Program-made: the position numbers and the translations under genes
Notes under the pieces: model-generated
Told to the model about the DNA's origin: nothing
The model's database searches: none
The model's input: only the letters and a program-made list of their open reading frames with translations
NCBI GenBank assembly: GCA_036417435.1
Contig: CM070901.1
Coordinates: forward strand, 166,614,044-166,678,043
Direction: 5' to 3'
Length of the DNA stretch: 64,000 nt
DNA from: Inia geoffrensis
Lineage: Eukaryota > Chordata > Mammalia > Artiodactyla > Iniidae
Shown here: positions 1 to 11,278 of the stretch, one piece after another
Layout: each line of letters starts with the position of its first letter
Numbering within the stretch: the stretch's first letter is position 1

Positions 1-154
1 CTGGGCGCTTGGGAGGCCGGAGCTGGGCATGGTGCAGCTTTCCTACTGGAAAAGTCTGCTTGGGGAGCTCTGGGCTGCTTCCACCGCTGGACCAAGAAAC
101 CAGCCTTCCTGAGTCCCCAACTTGAGCCCCTCCCAGCACAGGAGAGGTGACAGC

Positions 155-402
155 ACGGAATCCAGCGCCCTGATGGTTAAGACCTGGAGCCAGACGGCCT
201 CCATGCATTCCTGGCTGCGTGAGCTTGAGCAAATTACTGAACCTCTGGATGCTTAAAGTTCCTTATCTTTAAAATGGGGGTAATAATCATCCCTACCCCA
301 AGAGACTATTGACAAGGTTAAAAGACTTGAAATGGTTATATATATTTTAAACATATTTATACTTATATGTATATAAACTCAGTACAATAACTGGTGCATA
401 GT
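155..402 (+). repeat. MIR SINE fossil
   Basis: The stretch has the MIR core layout: a head ending in a 'ggttcgaatcc'-like remnant, then 'gtgagcttgagcaaattactgaacctct', then an 'aaaatggggtaataat' block and an AT-rich tail. It is strongly diverged, as expected of this ancient tRNA-derived family. The call rests on pattern recognition, without alignment. Confidence 0.7.
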
Positions 403-539
403 GTTTAAGGAAAATCATTTATTTTTACTTGATTGAGGAAATCAGAGGACGAGGGAACACTGGAAAAAACGGAAGCATATTCATCCCTTATAAGAAATGG
501 GATCAGAAACGAGTCACTGGCTTTCCCTTTTTTGTCCCC

Positions 540-1400
540 CAACGACATCTCGCCTCCCGTGAGGCCACTCTTCCCTCCAGGGCCGTCTGCAGAGGGGAAC
601 CCCCTCCTAGCTGTCACGTTCAACTCACGGCACAGGGCCCCTCTCGGGTAGGCGTGCGGGCGGGTCTCTTCCGCAGGCGGCAGGGCTCTCGCCGGTGGCG
701 GTCGGCTGGGCTCCGCACGGGGCGCCTTCGGGAGCTGGGACCCGCGGCCCCGCACCTGGCGCGGTGGCGGCACGCGGCCGGCTGTGGCGCGGGCGAGGCG
801 GGGAGGAGCCCCGGGACTAACCGCGGCAGGACCTCTTCCCCCCTCGTGCCAACTGCTACCAGACTTGTTAGTTTTGCTTCGGAGGCGCTTTCTCCAGCCG
901 CCTCGCGGGCCAGCGAGAGCCGAGCGCGTGCACAAGTGCGAAAGGGCTGCGAAAGACGGGCGCGCGCGGTCCCGGCCCAGTTGCGGGGGAAGCCGGAGCC
1001 CCCGGCGACCTGACCTCAAAGCAGGGTCACGCCTCAGGCGGGCTGCAAGCGCCGGGGTGTAGATTAGCGGCTTCGGGGGGGAGCGGCCGTTCGCCACAGG
1101 AAGGAGGGAAGAGGCCGGAGGTGCCTTCACAGCGCGGCAGCCCTGACAGATCTGATAAAGAGGAAGGAAGCCCTCGAAGTGGCTGAACCGAGCTGCTGGC
1201 TCCCCAAACGGACGAGGTCCTGCAGCTGTCACAGCCCTGCTTGCAGCCGCGGGGCAGAAAGGAGGGGAGCCTGCGCCCCCTGCCGGTCGTTTTAGAACGA
1301 CCATCTTGGGCAAGGAAAGCCGGCAGGGCTTGGGGACGCGGCTCGGCCACTGCCTCCTGGGCAGGAGGTGGTAACGCCCTTGGGATGGTAAGTCCCCAGG
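540..1400. promoter_or_regulatory. CpG island, orphan promoter candidate
   Basis: CpG dinucleotides are dense here and rare in the flanks, which is the signature of an unmethylated island. It lies about 6.3 kb beyond the CLIC4 3' end, so it is not the CLIC4 promoter. GC-box-like 'gggcggg' occurs at 656-662, and nuclear-receptor half-sites TGACCT (1011-1016) and GGGTCA (1024-1029) face away from each other. Strong 5' splice-site matches sit at its right edge on both strands: ATGGTAAGT near 1385-1393 (+) and CAGGTGAGC near 1499-1507 (-). An unannotated, perhaps non-coding, transcript could start here, or it could be an enhancer-like island. The long open frames across it (up to 383 codons on the minus strand) are what GC-rich DNA gives by chance. 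No protein is recognised. Confidence 0.6.
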
Positions 1401-1584
1401 GGAATGCGGGGCTTGTCTGGGCCTGGATCCTCTACCTTCGCAAGAGACCTGCCCCACAGAAGAAACACAAGAATAGGTTTGCTCCAGATGGGCTCCGCTC
1501 ACCTGGCAACCCAAGTCCACCCAAATGAGAAAAGTATCAATAAAAGCACTTCGCAAGATTGCAGAGCATGATCTGCACAGTGCT

Positions 1585-1775
1585 ACATTTCTTGGCCTCT
1601 AATTTTGCTGTCACTCACTAGCTATGTGACCTTGAGCAAGTTTCTTAACCTCCCTGTGCCTCAGTTTCCTCATCCATAAAGTGGGAATCATAGTCTATAT
1701 CTCACAAGATTGTTAGGAAGACTGAGTTAATATATGTAAAGTGCTTAGAATCGTTCCTGGCTTACCGAACATATG
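1585..1775 (+). repeat. MIR SINE fossil
   Basis: The MIR core is clear: 'tcactagctatgtgacctt', 'cctcagtttcctcatc', 'aaagtgggaatcatag', then a tail close to 'aaagtgcttagaa'. It flanks the CpG island on the right. Confidence 0.85.
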
Positions 1776-2185
1776 TCTGTTAAATTAAAATGTTTAAATT
1801 TCACTGTAGGGTGTAGGCTTGTTGCACATGCTGTAACTGATTCCTTATTCTGGGGATTTTCTTGCTGTCTTTCAATCATACTGATTTCTAGTTCAATTCC
1901 ACTGCAGTCAGAGAACATACTTTGTATGATGTCACTCCTTTGAAATTTGTCGAGGCTTGCTTTGTGGGCCAGCGAATGGACTACTTTGCTAAAAGCTCCA
2001 TGTGCACTTGAAAAGAATGTGCATTCTACAGTTACTGGATGTAGTGTTGCAATGTCAATTAAGTCAAATTACTTGAGTTATTCCTTACTGTGTGTGTGTG
2101 TGCGCGGGGTGGGGGGGGGGCAGGTCTGGTTTATTTCCTGCTCATTCTGTCAGTAAGAGAGCAATGTTAAAAATCTCCAGTTATG

Positions 2186-2403
2186 GACTTCCCTGGTGGC
2201 GCAGTGGTTGAGAGTCCGCCTGCCGATGCAGGAGACACGGGTTTATGCCCCGGTCCGGGAAGTTCCCACATGCTGCAGAGCGGCTGGACCCGTGAGCCAT
2301 GGCCGCTGAGCCCGCGTGTCCGGAGCCTGTGCTCCGCAACGGGAGCAGCCACAACAGTGAGAGGCCCGCGTACCGCAAAAAAAGAAAAAGAAAAAAAAAA
2401 AAA
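2186..2403 (+). mobile_element. CHR SINE, short GC-rich cetacean subtype
   Basis: It starts 'gacttccctggtggcgcag', has pol III A-box-like and B-box-like sequence in the tRNA-derived head, then the 'gagccatggccgctgagccc' block, and ends in an A-rich tail. The target-site duplication 'ctccagttatg' lies at 2175-2185 and 2404-2414. It is inserted into an old antisense L1. Confidence 0.93.
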
Positions 2404-2889
2404 CTCCAGTTATGACGATGTATTTGTCTATTCCTCCTTTCAGCGTCATTAACTTTTGCTGTATGTATCCAAGGCTGTGTTATCAGATGCATATAAATTT
2501 AGGACTGTTGTATCTTCCTAATGAATAAAACTTTCATCATTATAAAAGTACATTATACATGGCTGTATTATAAAATGTCCTTTGTCTCTAGTAATACTTC
2601 TTGCCTCAAAGCCTGTATTTTATGATAGTTACATCTGCTCTCTTGTGTTTGCTGTGTCAATGAATTAAATCCTTTAATTTCAACCTTTCTATGTCCTTAT
2701 AAAGTTTGTTTCTTGTGAATGTCATATATTGGGCTTTGGTTATTTTAAATAGTTTCATACTCCCTTTTAACTGGATTGTTCAGCACACTTATATTGAATA
2801 TAATTAATGGTGTAGGGTTTATAGCTAACCTTTTGCTGTTTTTCCAAGTTGTCCTGTCCTTTGTTCCTTTAGTCCTTTTGTCCTTTCTT

Positions 2890-3227
2890 TGGTTTTTTAA
2901 AATTTATTTATTTATTTATTTATGGCTGCATTGGGCGGGCCTTCGTTGCTGCGTGCGGGCTTCCTCTAGTTGCAGCAAGCGGGGGCTACTCTTCGTTTCT
3001 GTGCATGGGCTTCTCATTGCAGTGGCTTCTCTTGTTGCAGAGCACGGGCTCTAGGCACGTGGGCTTCAGTAGTTGTGGCTCGCAGGCTCTAGAGCGCAGG
3101 CTCTGTAGTTGTGGCCCACGGGCTTAGCTGATGCGCGGCATGTGGGATGTTCCCAGATGAGGACTCGAACCCATACCCCCTGCATTGGCAGGTGGATTCT
3201 TAACCACTGCGCCACTAGGGAAGTCCC
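2890..3227 (-). mobile_element. CHR SINE, long form, reverse orientation
   Basis: The reverse complement is a long CHR SINE with the 'acaactactgaagcccacg' type middle and a (TAAA)n tail, seen here as repeated 'ttta'. The duplication 'tgtcctttctt' flanks it at 2879-2889 and 3228-3238. Confidence 0.92.
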
Positions 3228-4229
3228 TGTCCTTTCTTCTGGATTCATTGTTGTTTTTGTTTTAATTCCATTTTCCCCTTGAATCTTAGATTTTTGACTT
3301 ATTCGCATAATTATCTTAATAATACCTGTTTCCCTGGAGATTACAGTATTTATCTACAATTTATTAGTTTTCCTGAATTAGTACTTTTACTGCTTGCCAA
3401 ATAATGAAAGGATCATACAAGTACAACCTTTCTTCCACCCTTCCATGGTGTTATATATGTATAATATATAGCCACTGTTATGTATTCCACATTATATATT
3501 TTTTAACAGTATATAGCTTCAAGACATTACTGCTGCTTAAGTAGTCAATACTCTTTCATATTTGCCTATATATTTACCCTTTCCATTGCTCTTCAATCTT
3601 CCTTCTGGTTCTATACTACCATCTGGGGTCATTTTCCTTTGGGCTGAAGTACTTCCTTACGTATTTTTGTAGAACAGGTCTGCTGGTGCTTAATTCAGCT
3701 TTTGTCTGTCTGAAAATGCCTTTATTTTGCCTCCCTTTTGAGAATATTTTCACTAAGTTGGCAGATCTTTTTCAGTGCTTTAAAGATCTGGCTTCCAAAG
3801 TTTCTGCTGAAAAGTCAGCCATCGCTCCTTCAAAGGTTACACGATATTTCTCTCTGGCCGTCTTTAGAATTTTCTGTCTGGTTTCCAGCAGTTTGACTAT
3901 GATATTCTTAGGTGTGTTTTGTTTTGCTTTGTTATTCCATATTGAGTTTGCTGAGTTTTATGAATCTGTGGGCTGATGTTTGTCAATGGTTTTGGAAAAT
4001 TCTCAGCCATTATTTCATCAAATATTGCTTCTGCCCCATTCCCTTTTATGTCTGGGACCTCAATTACATGTTTCTTATGCTCTTTTGTTTGTTTTGTTTG
4101 TGCATTCTTTTTACTCTCTGCTTGGATTTTTTTCTATTGGCCTGTCTTCAAGCACTAAGCCTGTCTTCTGCTGTGTGCACTCTTCTGTTAAACCCACATG
4201 ATGAATTCTTAATTTCAGATTTGAGCTTT

Positions 4230-5385
4230 TATTTCTTTTTTTTTCCAAACACCTTTACTGAGGTATAATTTACAAACTGTAGAATTCACCCATTTTAGAT
4301 GAACAAAATTAAATGATTTTTAGTAAATTTATAAAGTTGAGCGGCCATTAGCACAATTTTTTTTTCCTCTTTCCTCTTTCAGAATATATTTTGGAGAACA
4401 TTTAAATTGAACTTTAATTCAAATACAAGGGAAATCGACATCACTAACTTTGCCAATCAACCTGTGTATACACTGATTATCCAAAAGTTTTAAGCAGGCA
4501 GAATTGCCCCCGTTGTAATTTTTTTAAATTGAGATATAATTTATATATCATAAAGTTTACCCTTTTAAAGTATACAATTCAGTGGGTTTTAGTATATTCA
4601 CAAAGTTGTGCAATCATCATTATTGGCTAATTCCAGAACATTTTCATCACTCCAAAAAGAAACCTGTACTCACTAGCAGTCACTCCCCATTCTCTCCTCC
4701 TCCAGCTCTTGGCAACCACTAATCTACTGTCTGTTGCTATAGATTTGTCTATGCTGGCCACTTCATATAAGTGGAACCATAAAATATGTAGCCTTTTGTG
4801 TCTGGCTTCACTAAGCATAATGTTTTCAAGGTTCATGTTGTAGCTTGTATCAGTACTTTTTTAATGGCCATGATATAGGTATGTTTATCCAGTCATTGGT
4901 TGATGGACATTTAGGTTGTTTCCATTTGGGGCTACTATGAAGAATGATGCCATGAACATCTATGTACAATGATGTAGTTTTCAACTCTCCTGGTTATAAA
5001 CCTAGGAGTGGAATTGCTGGATCATAGGGTAGCTCTATGCTTAACTTTTTGAGGAACTGCCGAACTGTTTTCCAAAGTGGCTGCACAATTTTACATTCCC
5101 GCTAGCAATGTATGAAAGTTCTAATTTTTCCACATCGCTGCACTTATAATTGTCTGTCTTCTTAATTATAGCCATCCTAGAGGGTGTTTGTGGTTTTTGA
5201 TTTACACTTCCCTAATGACTAATAATGTTAAGCTTCTATGTATTGGTCATCTGTATATCTTATTTGGAGACTTGTATATTTAAATCCTCCCTCATTTTTT
5301 AATTGGGTTGTCTTTTTATTATTGAGTTGTAAGAATTCTTTATATGTTCTGGATACTAGACCCTTATCTACAATCCATATTTAAA
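4230..5385 (-). mobile_element. Ancient L1 3' ends, reverse orientation
   Basis: Two L1 3'-end segments lie one behind the other (4230-4355 and 4505-5385) with about 140 bp of other DNA between. Both begin with the typical antisense 'tgagatataattta' 3' UTR start. The longer one continues into the C-terminal part of ORF2 ('ttgatggacatttaggttg'). Confidence 0.75.
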
Positions 5386-6090
5386 ACAGACCACTCACGT
5401 CCATTTGTGGTCAATTCCCTCTCCCACCCCTAGTGACTGGCAACCACTAAGCTGCAGCTGCTTTCTGTGTGTTTCAGGCAAGCCCTCCCTCTAATGAAAT
5501 TTTGTCTCCTAAGTATTGTGTCATCGTGCGAGATTTCACTCTGCCTCTTGGAGGCCCTGGGCTTAGCTTCTAGCACGGCATGTAGAGCTCTGGAATTCAG
5601 CAAATGTCCTGTGAGAAAACCAGTCACATATTTAAGATGTCTCTGGTTTCCAGTATGCCCTATCACCAAGAGCCTTATGAATTTCTTTTACCCAGTGAAG
5701 CCCTCTCCATGGGCCAAACCCAATCCTCACTTCCAGGCCCAGAATCAGGAAATGCCCCCAAAGGAAAAAATGACCAAACCATCAGTTCACCTCAGAAAGG
5801 CCTTCTCCTCTGAAATCCAATTCATTTAGTCCTTATTGCTTCCAGTTTTCTGATGTTTAAGAATAGTATTTTAGTGTTTTAAACCAGTTTTTTCTGGTAG
5901 TTGCAGCAGGAGTGCTGTGTTTGTGTGACTTACTATATCCTACCCAGCAATTACTATAAGCTTTAAAGACTTTATATCTTGTCAAACAAGTTTCCTTTCT
6001 TTCCTTCCCCCCTCCAGATATATGTTGGCTATTTGGGGGCCACACTTCTTCCACATGAATGTTTTAAATCCATTTATCTGTGTTCCCAAA
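5386..6090. other. Unassigned intergenic stretch
   Basis: I see no gene here. The bases are moderately diverged and resemble L1 3' UTR filler in places ('ctgggcttagcttctagc'), but I cannot name a family. The 120-codon frame at 5467-5829 has no recognisable domain and no start context. Confidence 0.4.
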
Positions 6091-6462
6091 AAAATCCTCT
6101 TGGGATTTTGTTGGGAAAATATATTGCATTTATAAATTACTTAAGACAGAATTGAAATTCTTATACTTTTACATTCTCCATCCATGAACATGGTACACCT
6201 GTCCACTGAGCAGGTTTCTATTAGGTCCTTTGATAATATTTTGTACTTTTCTCCATAAAGGAATTGCACATTCTTTATTAGACTTGATCCTAAATATCTA
6301 CGAGATTATCTTTTAAAACACTTCTAATATTTTAGAATAGGTAATATATTTATGGTACAAATTTCTAAAAGCTCACGAAAGTATACACTGACAATTTCCC
6401 ATCCATTTTTCTCAGTCACCCAGTTTTCTTCCAGAAGAAACCAACGTTACTAGTTTATTTTT

Positions 6463-6786
6463 TTAATAAATTTATTGATTTATTGATTGGCTGTGTTTGG
6501 TCTTCCTTGCTGCGCGCGGGCTTTCTCTAGTTGCAGCGAGCAGGGGCTACTCTTCGTTGTGGCGCGTGGGTTTCTCATTGCGGTGGCTTCTCTTGTTGCA
6601 GAGCACGGGGTCTAGCCATGCAGGCTTCAGTAGTTGTGGCTCACAGGCTCCAGAGCACAGGCTCAGTAGCCGTGGCGCACGGGCCCAGTTGCTCTGCACA
6701 TGTGGGATCTTCCTGGACCAGGGCTTGAACCCATGTCCCCTGCATTGGCAGGCAGGTTCCTAACTACTGCGCCACCAGGGAAGCCC
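6463..6786 (-). mobile_element. CHR SINE, long form, reverse orientation
   Basis: The reverse complement begins 'agggcttccctggtggcg' and carries the B-box-like 'ggttcaagccc' region. The duplication 'tagtttattttt' lies at 6451-6462 and 6787-6798. Confidence 0.92.
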
Positions 6787-6882
6787 TAGTTTATTTTTAA
6801 TGTAGTTAATATTAGTGTATAGAAATTACATTGATTTTTGTTCCTAAATCTTGTATCTAATAAGCATCTGAATTTTATTATT

Positions 6883-7255
6883 ATTATTATTTTTTGGCTG
6901 CACTGGGTCTTCGTTGCTGCGTGCGGGCTTTCTCTAGTTGCGGCAAGCAAAGGCTACTCTTCGTTGAGGTGCGCGGGCTATTCATTGCAGTGGCTTTTCT
7001 TGTTGCAGAGCATGGGCTCTAGGCACACGGGCCTCAGTAGTTGCAGCACACAGGCCCTAGAGCGCACGGGCTTCAGTAGTTGTGGCACGCGGGCTCAGTA
7101 CTTGTGGCTTGTGGGCTCTAGAGCACAGGCTCAGTAGTCGTGGCGCACGGGCTTAGCTGCTCTGCGGCATGTGGGATCTTCCCGGATCAGGGATCTAACC
7201 CATGTCCCCTGCATTGGCAGGCGGACTCTTAACCACTGTGCCACTAGGGAAGCCC
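6883..7255 (-). mobile_element. CHR SINE, long form, reverse orientation
   Basis: The element is a long CHR SINE with an extra copy of the 'cacgggcttcagtagttg' middle block, making it longer than its neighbours. The 15-bp duplication 'ctgaattttattatt' lies at 6868-6882 and 7256-7270. Confidence 0.92.
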
Positions 7256-7689
7256 CTGAATTTTATTATTTCTAATAGTAGGTTATTTTGAATTTTTTAT
7301 ATATGCATCATCTGCAAAGAAGTCATCTGGTCTATTCTTTTCCATTCCTTATTCTTTTTACTGATTTTACTGCATTGGTGTAGGATGCCTCTAATAAAGC
7401 AGCTATGGAAAATAGCTGAATAATAGCTGTGATAGAAGGCAATCCTGTTTTATTTCTGACTTTAATGAGAGGGCTTCTGTTTCATATTTATATATGAAAT
7501 TTGCTGTAGGTTCTTGGCAGATGCCTTTATTGGGTTAAAAAAAGTTAATCTCCAGTCCTATTTCGCTAAGAATGGGTAGCATGAAAGTTTTTATAAATTA
7601 TTTTATAATTTATTGAGATGAACATATGGTTTTTCTCCTTTAATCTACTAAATGTGCTGAATCGTCACTCATGAAAAAAAGTAGTCTCA

Positions 7690-7780
7690 AATAAAACACT
7701 TTTACCCCAAATTGTTATTTATTTTCATGAGGGGGTAAAAAAGAACCTTTTATGATAGTGAAAATATACTTTATTTTTTA
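7690..7780 (-). terminator. CLIC4: Candidate CLIC4 polyadenylation region
   Basis: Two AATAAA signals read on the minus strand, at 7775-7770 and 7723-7718. A U/GU-rich stretch follows the second ('gtgttttatttgag' on the minus strand), and recognisable L1 begins just beyond at about 7680. Cleavage at about 7700 gives a 3' UTR near 3.4 kb, in line with the long CLIC4 3' UTR known in mammals. Which signal is used cannot be told from sequence alone. Confidence 0.55.
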
Positions 7781-10700
7781 ATACAATAGCTGCCAGCAAT
7801 ATACTGGTTCCAGAGACAGAAAAGAAAATACAAGCATTCTATAAGCTTTCATTTTCCTTTTCAACTAATTTAAAGAAAATACTCCAATTCTGTTCAACAT
7901 TATGATTTGAGGGATTTGAAATTTTTTTCCATGATAAAAATATAATTTTGACAGACCCAGCCTTAGTAATTTGTAAAGGATGGAATAAAAAAAGACCATA
8001 TATTATAACAATAATGAATGCTTCCCTCTCTTTGAATCAAACACTGATTATAACCAGTGTAAGAAATTGGTTAATCAATAAACTTGATGAAATGTGTATC
8101 AAAATGTTCATGAAAAAATACATTTCTATTTCTTCTCATTTTTACCATGTAGATATTTTCTAAATGGATATTTTAAATGCACAGAAATGAAAGCTATCTA
8201 CATGCAACTCTGGAGAGATTCAAAACAACAGAAGTAAATAAGCCTAAATTCTAAAGTCAACCGAGTGTAAGAATAAATGTCAGAAACCTCTTCACTGTAT
8301 ACAGATTGCTCAAGCGTTTAAAGATAGTTGTATTAAAAAATAATAATAATAATAAAGGTAGTTGTATAAACCAAAGTTACCAAGAAATAAAATCTTACAT
8401 GAATTTTATCACTAAAGTCAACAATCCTAGTAAAAGAAAATAACTGTATAGAAAATCTGCATCTACGTTTTTTAAAAAAGGAAGTTACATCAACTGAAAT
8501 AGTAGACAGCTTTCCAAATGTTGAACACAAAAATTTCTCAGAATCCCTTGGAAATTAGTAAGATCTTCCATTCAGAGTCTAATCTCCTTGTTTAAATGCA
8601 ACAAAAGGGGTTTAAATGAAGGGGAAAATGATTCAGTAGTTGTAGAAATAATAACAGATGATTTCTACTGTGTCAACCCATATACTACATGAACTGCCAT
8701 GAAAACTTTCATGTCCCAAATCTCCCAAGACATGAAGCTATGATCTTTCCACAAATGTAAGATGGGGTAAAAAGCATATTCTAGGATCATCTTTCTTACT
8801 AGCTTTCGTTCATTTGCCAATCTCAACCTCATCTAACTTCCCTGATAAAGTAGTAAGATTTGTCTTTCAACAGAAAAATAATTCTGCCTTCATCAAAATT
8901 ATAACAGATAGACCTTGCCTTCCTTGGACATCCAGAGAGACAGCCAAGTACAATCAAGGGATAAATTTTTAAAAAGGAGAAGATGAAGAGAATAAATATC
9001 CAAAGTGGAAAACACTTCACAACTGAGTTTCAGAATGTGTTTTTTCATCCGTTTTGAGGACTGTAGCACTTTCCTCATTAGCCTTCTACTCTGTACCACT
9101 TAGTCCACTGTTCACTTGAAATAGACATCCCCACTTCTCTTGAATCTTTTCCATGCTTTAAGCTATGAGCCAAGATTCAATATCACCTGATGCCAAGTTA
9201 CCACTATCGTAAAAAGTAAGTGAAAAGTGAAGATGGCTGTCTGTGTATTGGTGCGGAGGTGACATATTCACCCTCGGAAGCTACTGCTATAGAATTTCTC
9301 AATATGTAACCTGATAATGCTTCTTCCTGGAACAAGATAAATCATCATCCAACATTTTATTACAAAAAGGTGGGTACCCAAACTTTTGATCAGCAATAAG
9401 GAGTTCTAAGAAAGGTAAAGCAAAGAAATCTCCCTGAGCCAAATGGACACAATATGGAGTTTTTCTTATCTTTCTCTACCAAGCTAGTCACTGATAGGTT
9501 TAAAAAAATGCAGAATGCTTATTAAAATATCAAGCTCCTTCCATAAAGCCAGTGCTTACTAAATGTTAGCATATCATAGGGAAGAAAACACTGCCATTTT
9601 AAAGCAATATACTTAAAATTTCCAAAAGCAGCCTATGAGAAATAGCATTTCTTAATCAGGTTAGGTATAAAAATTACCAAAACATTATTATGGTCACAAT
9701 CACAGTCTTTGGAGCAGTACATAGAAAGTCTTTTTTTTTTTAATGAATAAATACATAGCAAACTTTTGTTTTATTTTCACCAAGTTCATCCTCCCTTGTT
9801 ACAACACAAATAATTCCTGGTTTAGGACTTCAATTTAAGAAACAAACAAACATGAAGACTGCTATTCCTCAATGTGGCTGTAGGAAAATTTAATTGAAGG
9901 AAGTGCAATGATTGAGATCAGGCAAAACTGCATTCAATATGTAGTCACCATCACAACTATAATTTAGTCCAAAAGAAGTGAACCATCCTCTACCCAAAGC
10001 CTAACAGTAAATGGGGGTGGAGTGGTAATCTATGTGTTTTATCTTGTTTTTAATATAGGATGGATAATGCATTCTTTAGATTATCCACATTAAATGCGCT
10101 TTAGAAACAAAATTCTACTTGATATTTTGACAAACCCACACTACATTCCTTAGGTTAGTTTTTACATTACTAACCATTGTACTGCTACAGCTAAATCAAC
10201 TAAATATCAGTTTACGTAGTGTTGCTCAAACGATCTACAAACAGCAAGGCCGATGCTTACCTAAAAAAAGGAGCATTTTTAAAATAAAGGAAGAAAGTTA
10301 TAATGTTCCAAATGAATGGCACTGGGCAAAATACATATAACCAGTAACATATTTAGACAGAGTATCACGTGCCCATTGGTTTCTCTTATATGCATAAAAG
10401 GCTTGAAGAAGATCTTGCAAATATTGTTCCTCCCTCTAGACTTTTAGCTTCTACGTAGTGTCAGATATTATAATTGATATGAAGGATAAATGCGTTTAGG
10501 CAAAAGTAAAAATCCACATACAAAGTAAAATAGCAAAATCTGTAGTGACTTTCTGTAGAAGGCTCTCTTCTCTGGTGGTAACATCCTTTAGTACATATCC
10601 AGGATAGACTAAATTGAAACAGAATATTTTGATACAGTAGCAATCCTTTCATATACTCTTACTAAATATTATAAAATTCCAAAAATACATAAATATTCCT

Positions 10701-11113
10701 TGTACCGTGCATTATGCACCAGTTTGGGCCTGATGAGGTTGCGATTACTATTTTAACAGTTAAACAGTGCACCTCAAAAGTTCTGCCATCTATACACAGT
10801 GAATGGAGACAGTGGTGAGGGCGCTAGAGAGACGGCAAACTGCCTTTAAAGTGAAAAGTTTTTATGGAGTGTCTCCAAATTAGGAGGATACGGGGTAGGG
10901 GAGGTAGGCAGGGTAAAAGAATTTTAAAATAATACTGCTCAGGAGTATATATTTAAAGATAGCTACTATACCTTGTCTATCCTTTATCCTAATCTGGAAT
11001 AACCGCATGTTTGTGCAAAATAAAGTTTCTATTTTATAGGAAGAGGAGCAGTCTGTTAGGAAAAGCATGTTCTTAGGGGAAGATGTGAAGACATCTCTCT
11101 CGTAAATGTTATT
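7700..11113 (-). other. CLIC4: CLIC4 3' untranslated region
   Basis: This AT-rich stretch follows the CLIC4 stop codon and contains no recognisable young SINE or L1, unlike the DNA on either side. That is what one expects of a 3' UTR under some constraint. Alternative minus-strand AATAAA signals occur near 9356 and 9767, so shorter forms are possible. A 45-bp segment at 8922-8966 recurs with 40 of 45 identities in intron 5 (11486-11530). The small open frames here are not coding. Confidence 0.7.
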
Positions 11114-11278
11114 TTATTTGGTAAGTCTTTTGGCTACATCACTATATGCTATTTCAACCTCCTTATCACCGGGGCAGGTATTGGTGAACTCATCCCTACT
11201 ATATGCGTTAGTTAAGTATCTCCAGATGCCGGTCATTCCTTTTGGAATATCAAAGTTGCGATATTTTTTGGCCACCAC
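11114..11278 (-). CDS. CLIC4: CLIC4 exon 6, C-terminus and stop
   Basis: This last coding exon encodes the C-terminal 54 residues (200-253) and a TAA stop at 11116-11114. CLIC4 belongs to the chloride intracellular channel family: glutathione-transferase-fold proteins that exist in soluble and membrane forms and act in cytosol, nucleus and endomembranes. The exon opens in phase 0 after 'ttgtatttcag'. Its first residues VVAKKYR complete, with the last lysine of exon 5, the known nuclear localisation signal KVVAKKYR at 199-206. The exon ends in the C-terminal helix SDVAKRLTK. Compared with the human protein as I remember it, residues reading IPKGMTG and CPGDKE carry glycine where human has glutamate and serine. 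Length and reading frame are intact. Confidence 0.97.
   Translation of the reverse strand: MVAKKYRNFDIPKGMTGIWRYLTNAYSRDEFTNTCPGDKEVEIAYSDVAKRLTK

Larger units (their letters stand above)
1810..4225 (-). mobile_element. Ancient L1 fragment, endonuclease to ORF1
   Basis: Read on the minus strand, this is diverged L1 sequence running from ORF1 (about 4200) into the first third of ORF2 (about 1810). The part near 2700-2800 matches the endonuclease start and the 3650-3900 part matches the ORF1 end region. It is interrupted by SINEs at 2186-2403 and 2890-3227. It carries many stops and frame breaks, so it cannot code. It lies downstream of CLIC4. Confidence 0.75.
6091..7680 (-). mobile_element. 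Ancient L1 reverse transcriptase fragment
   Basis: On the minus strand this is L1 ORF2 from the reverse transcriptase region. The complement of 'catcatctgcaaa' near 7307-7319 is the fossil of the FADD catalytic box. Two CHR SINEs split it (6463-6786 and 6883-7255). It abuts the inferred end of the CLIC4 transcript at about 7700. Confidence 0.7.

Noticed and set aside
405..1556. 383-codon minus-strand open frame over the CpG island
   Set aside because: GC-rich DNA is poor in stop codons, overlapping frames are open on both strands, and the translation is proline- and arginine-rich with no recognisable domain. It also runs into MIR-flanked non-island DNA.
2186..2290. tRNA-like gene from A/B-box-like blocks
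   Set aside because: This is the tRNA-derived head of a SINE, repeated about twenty times in the window, and it does not fold as a complete tRNA.
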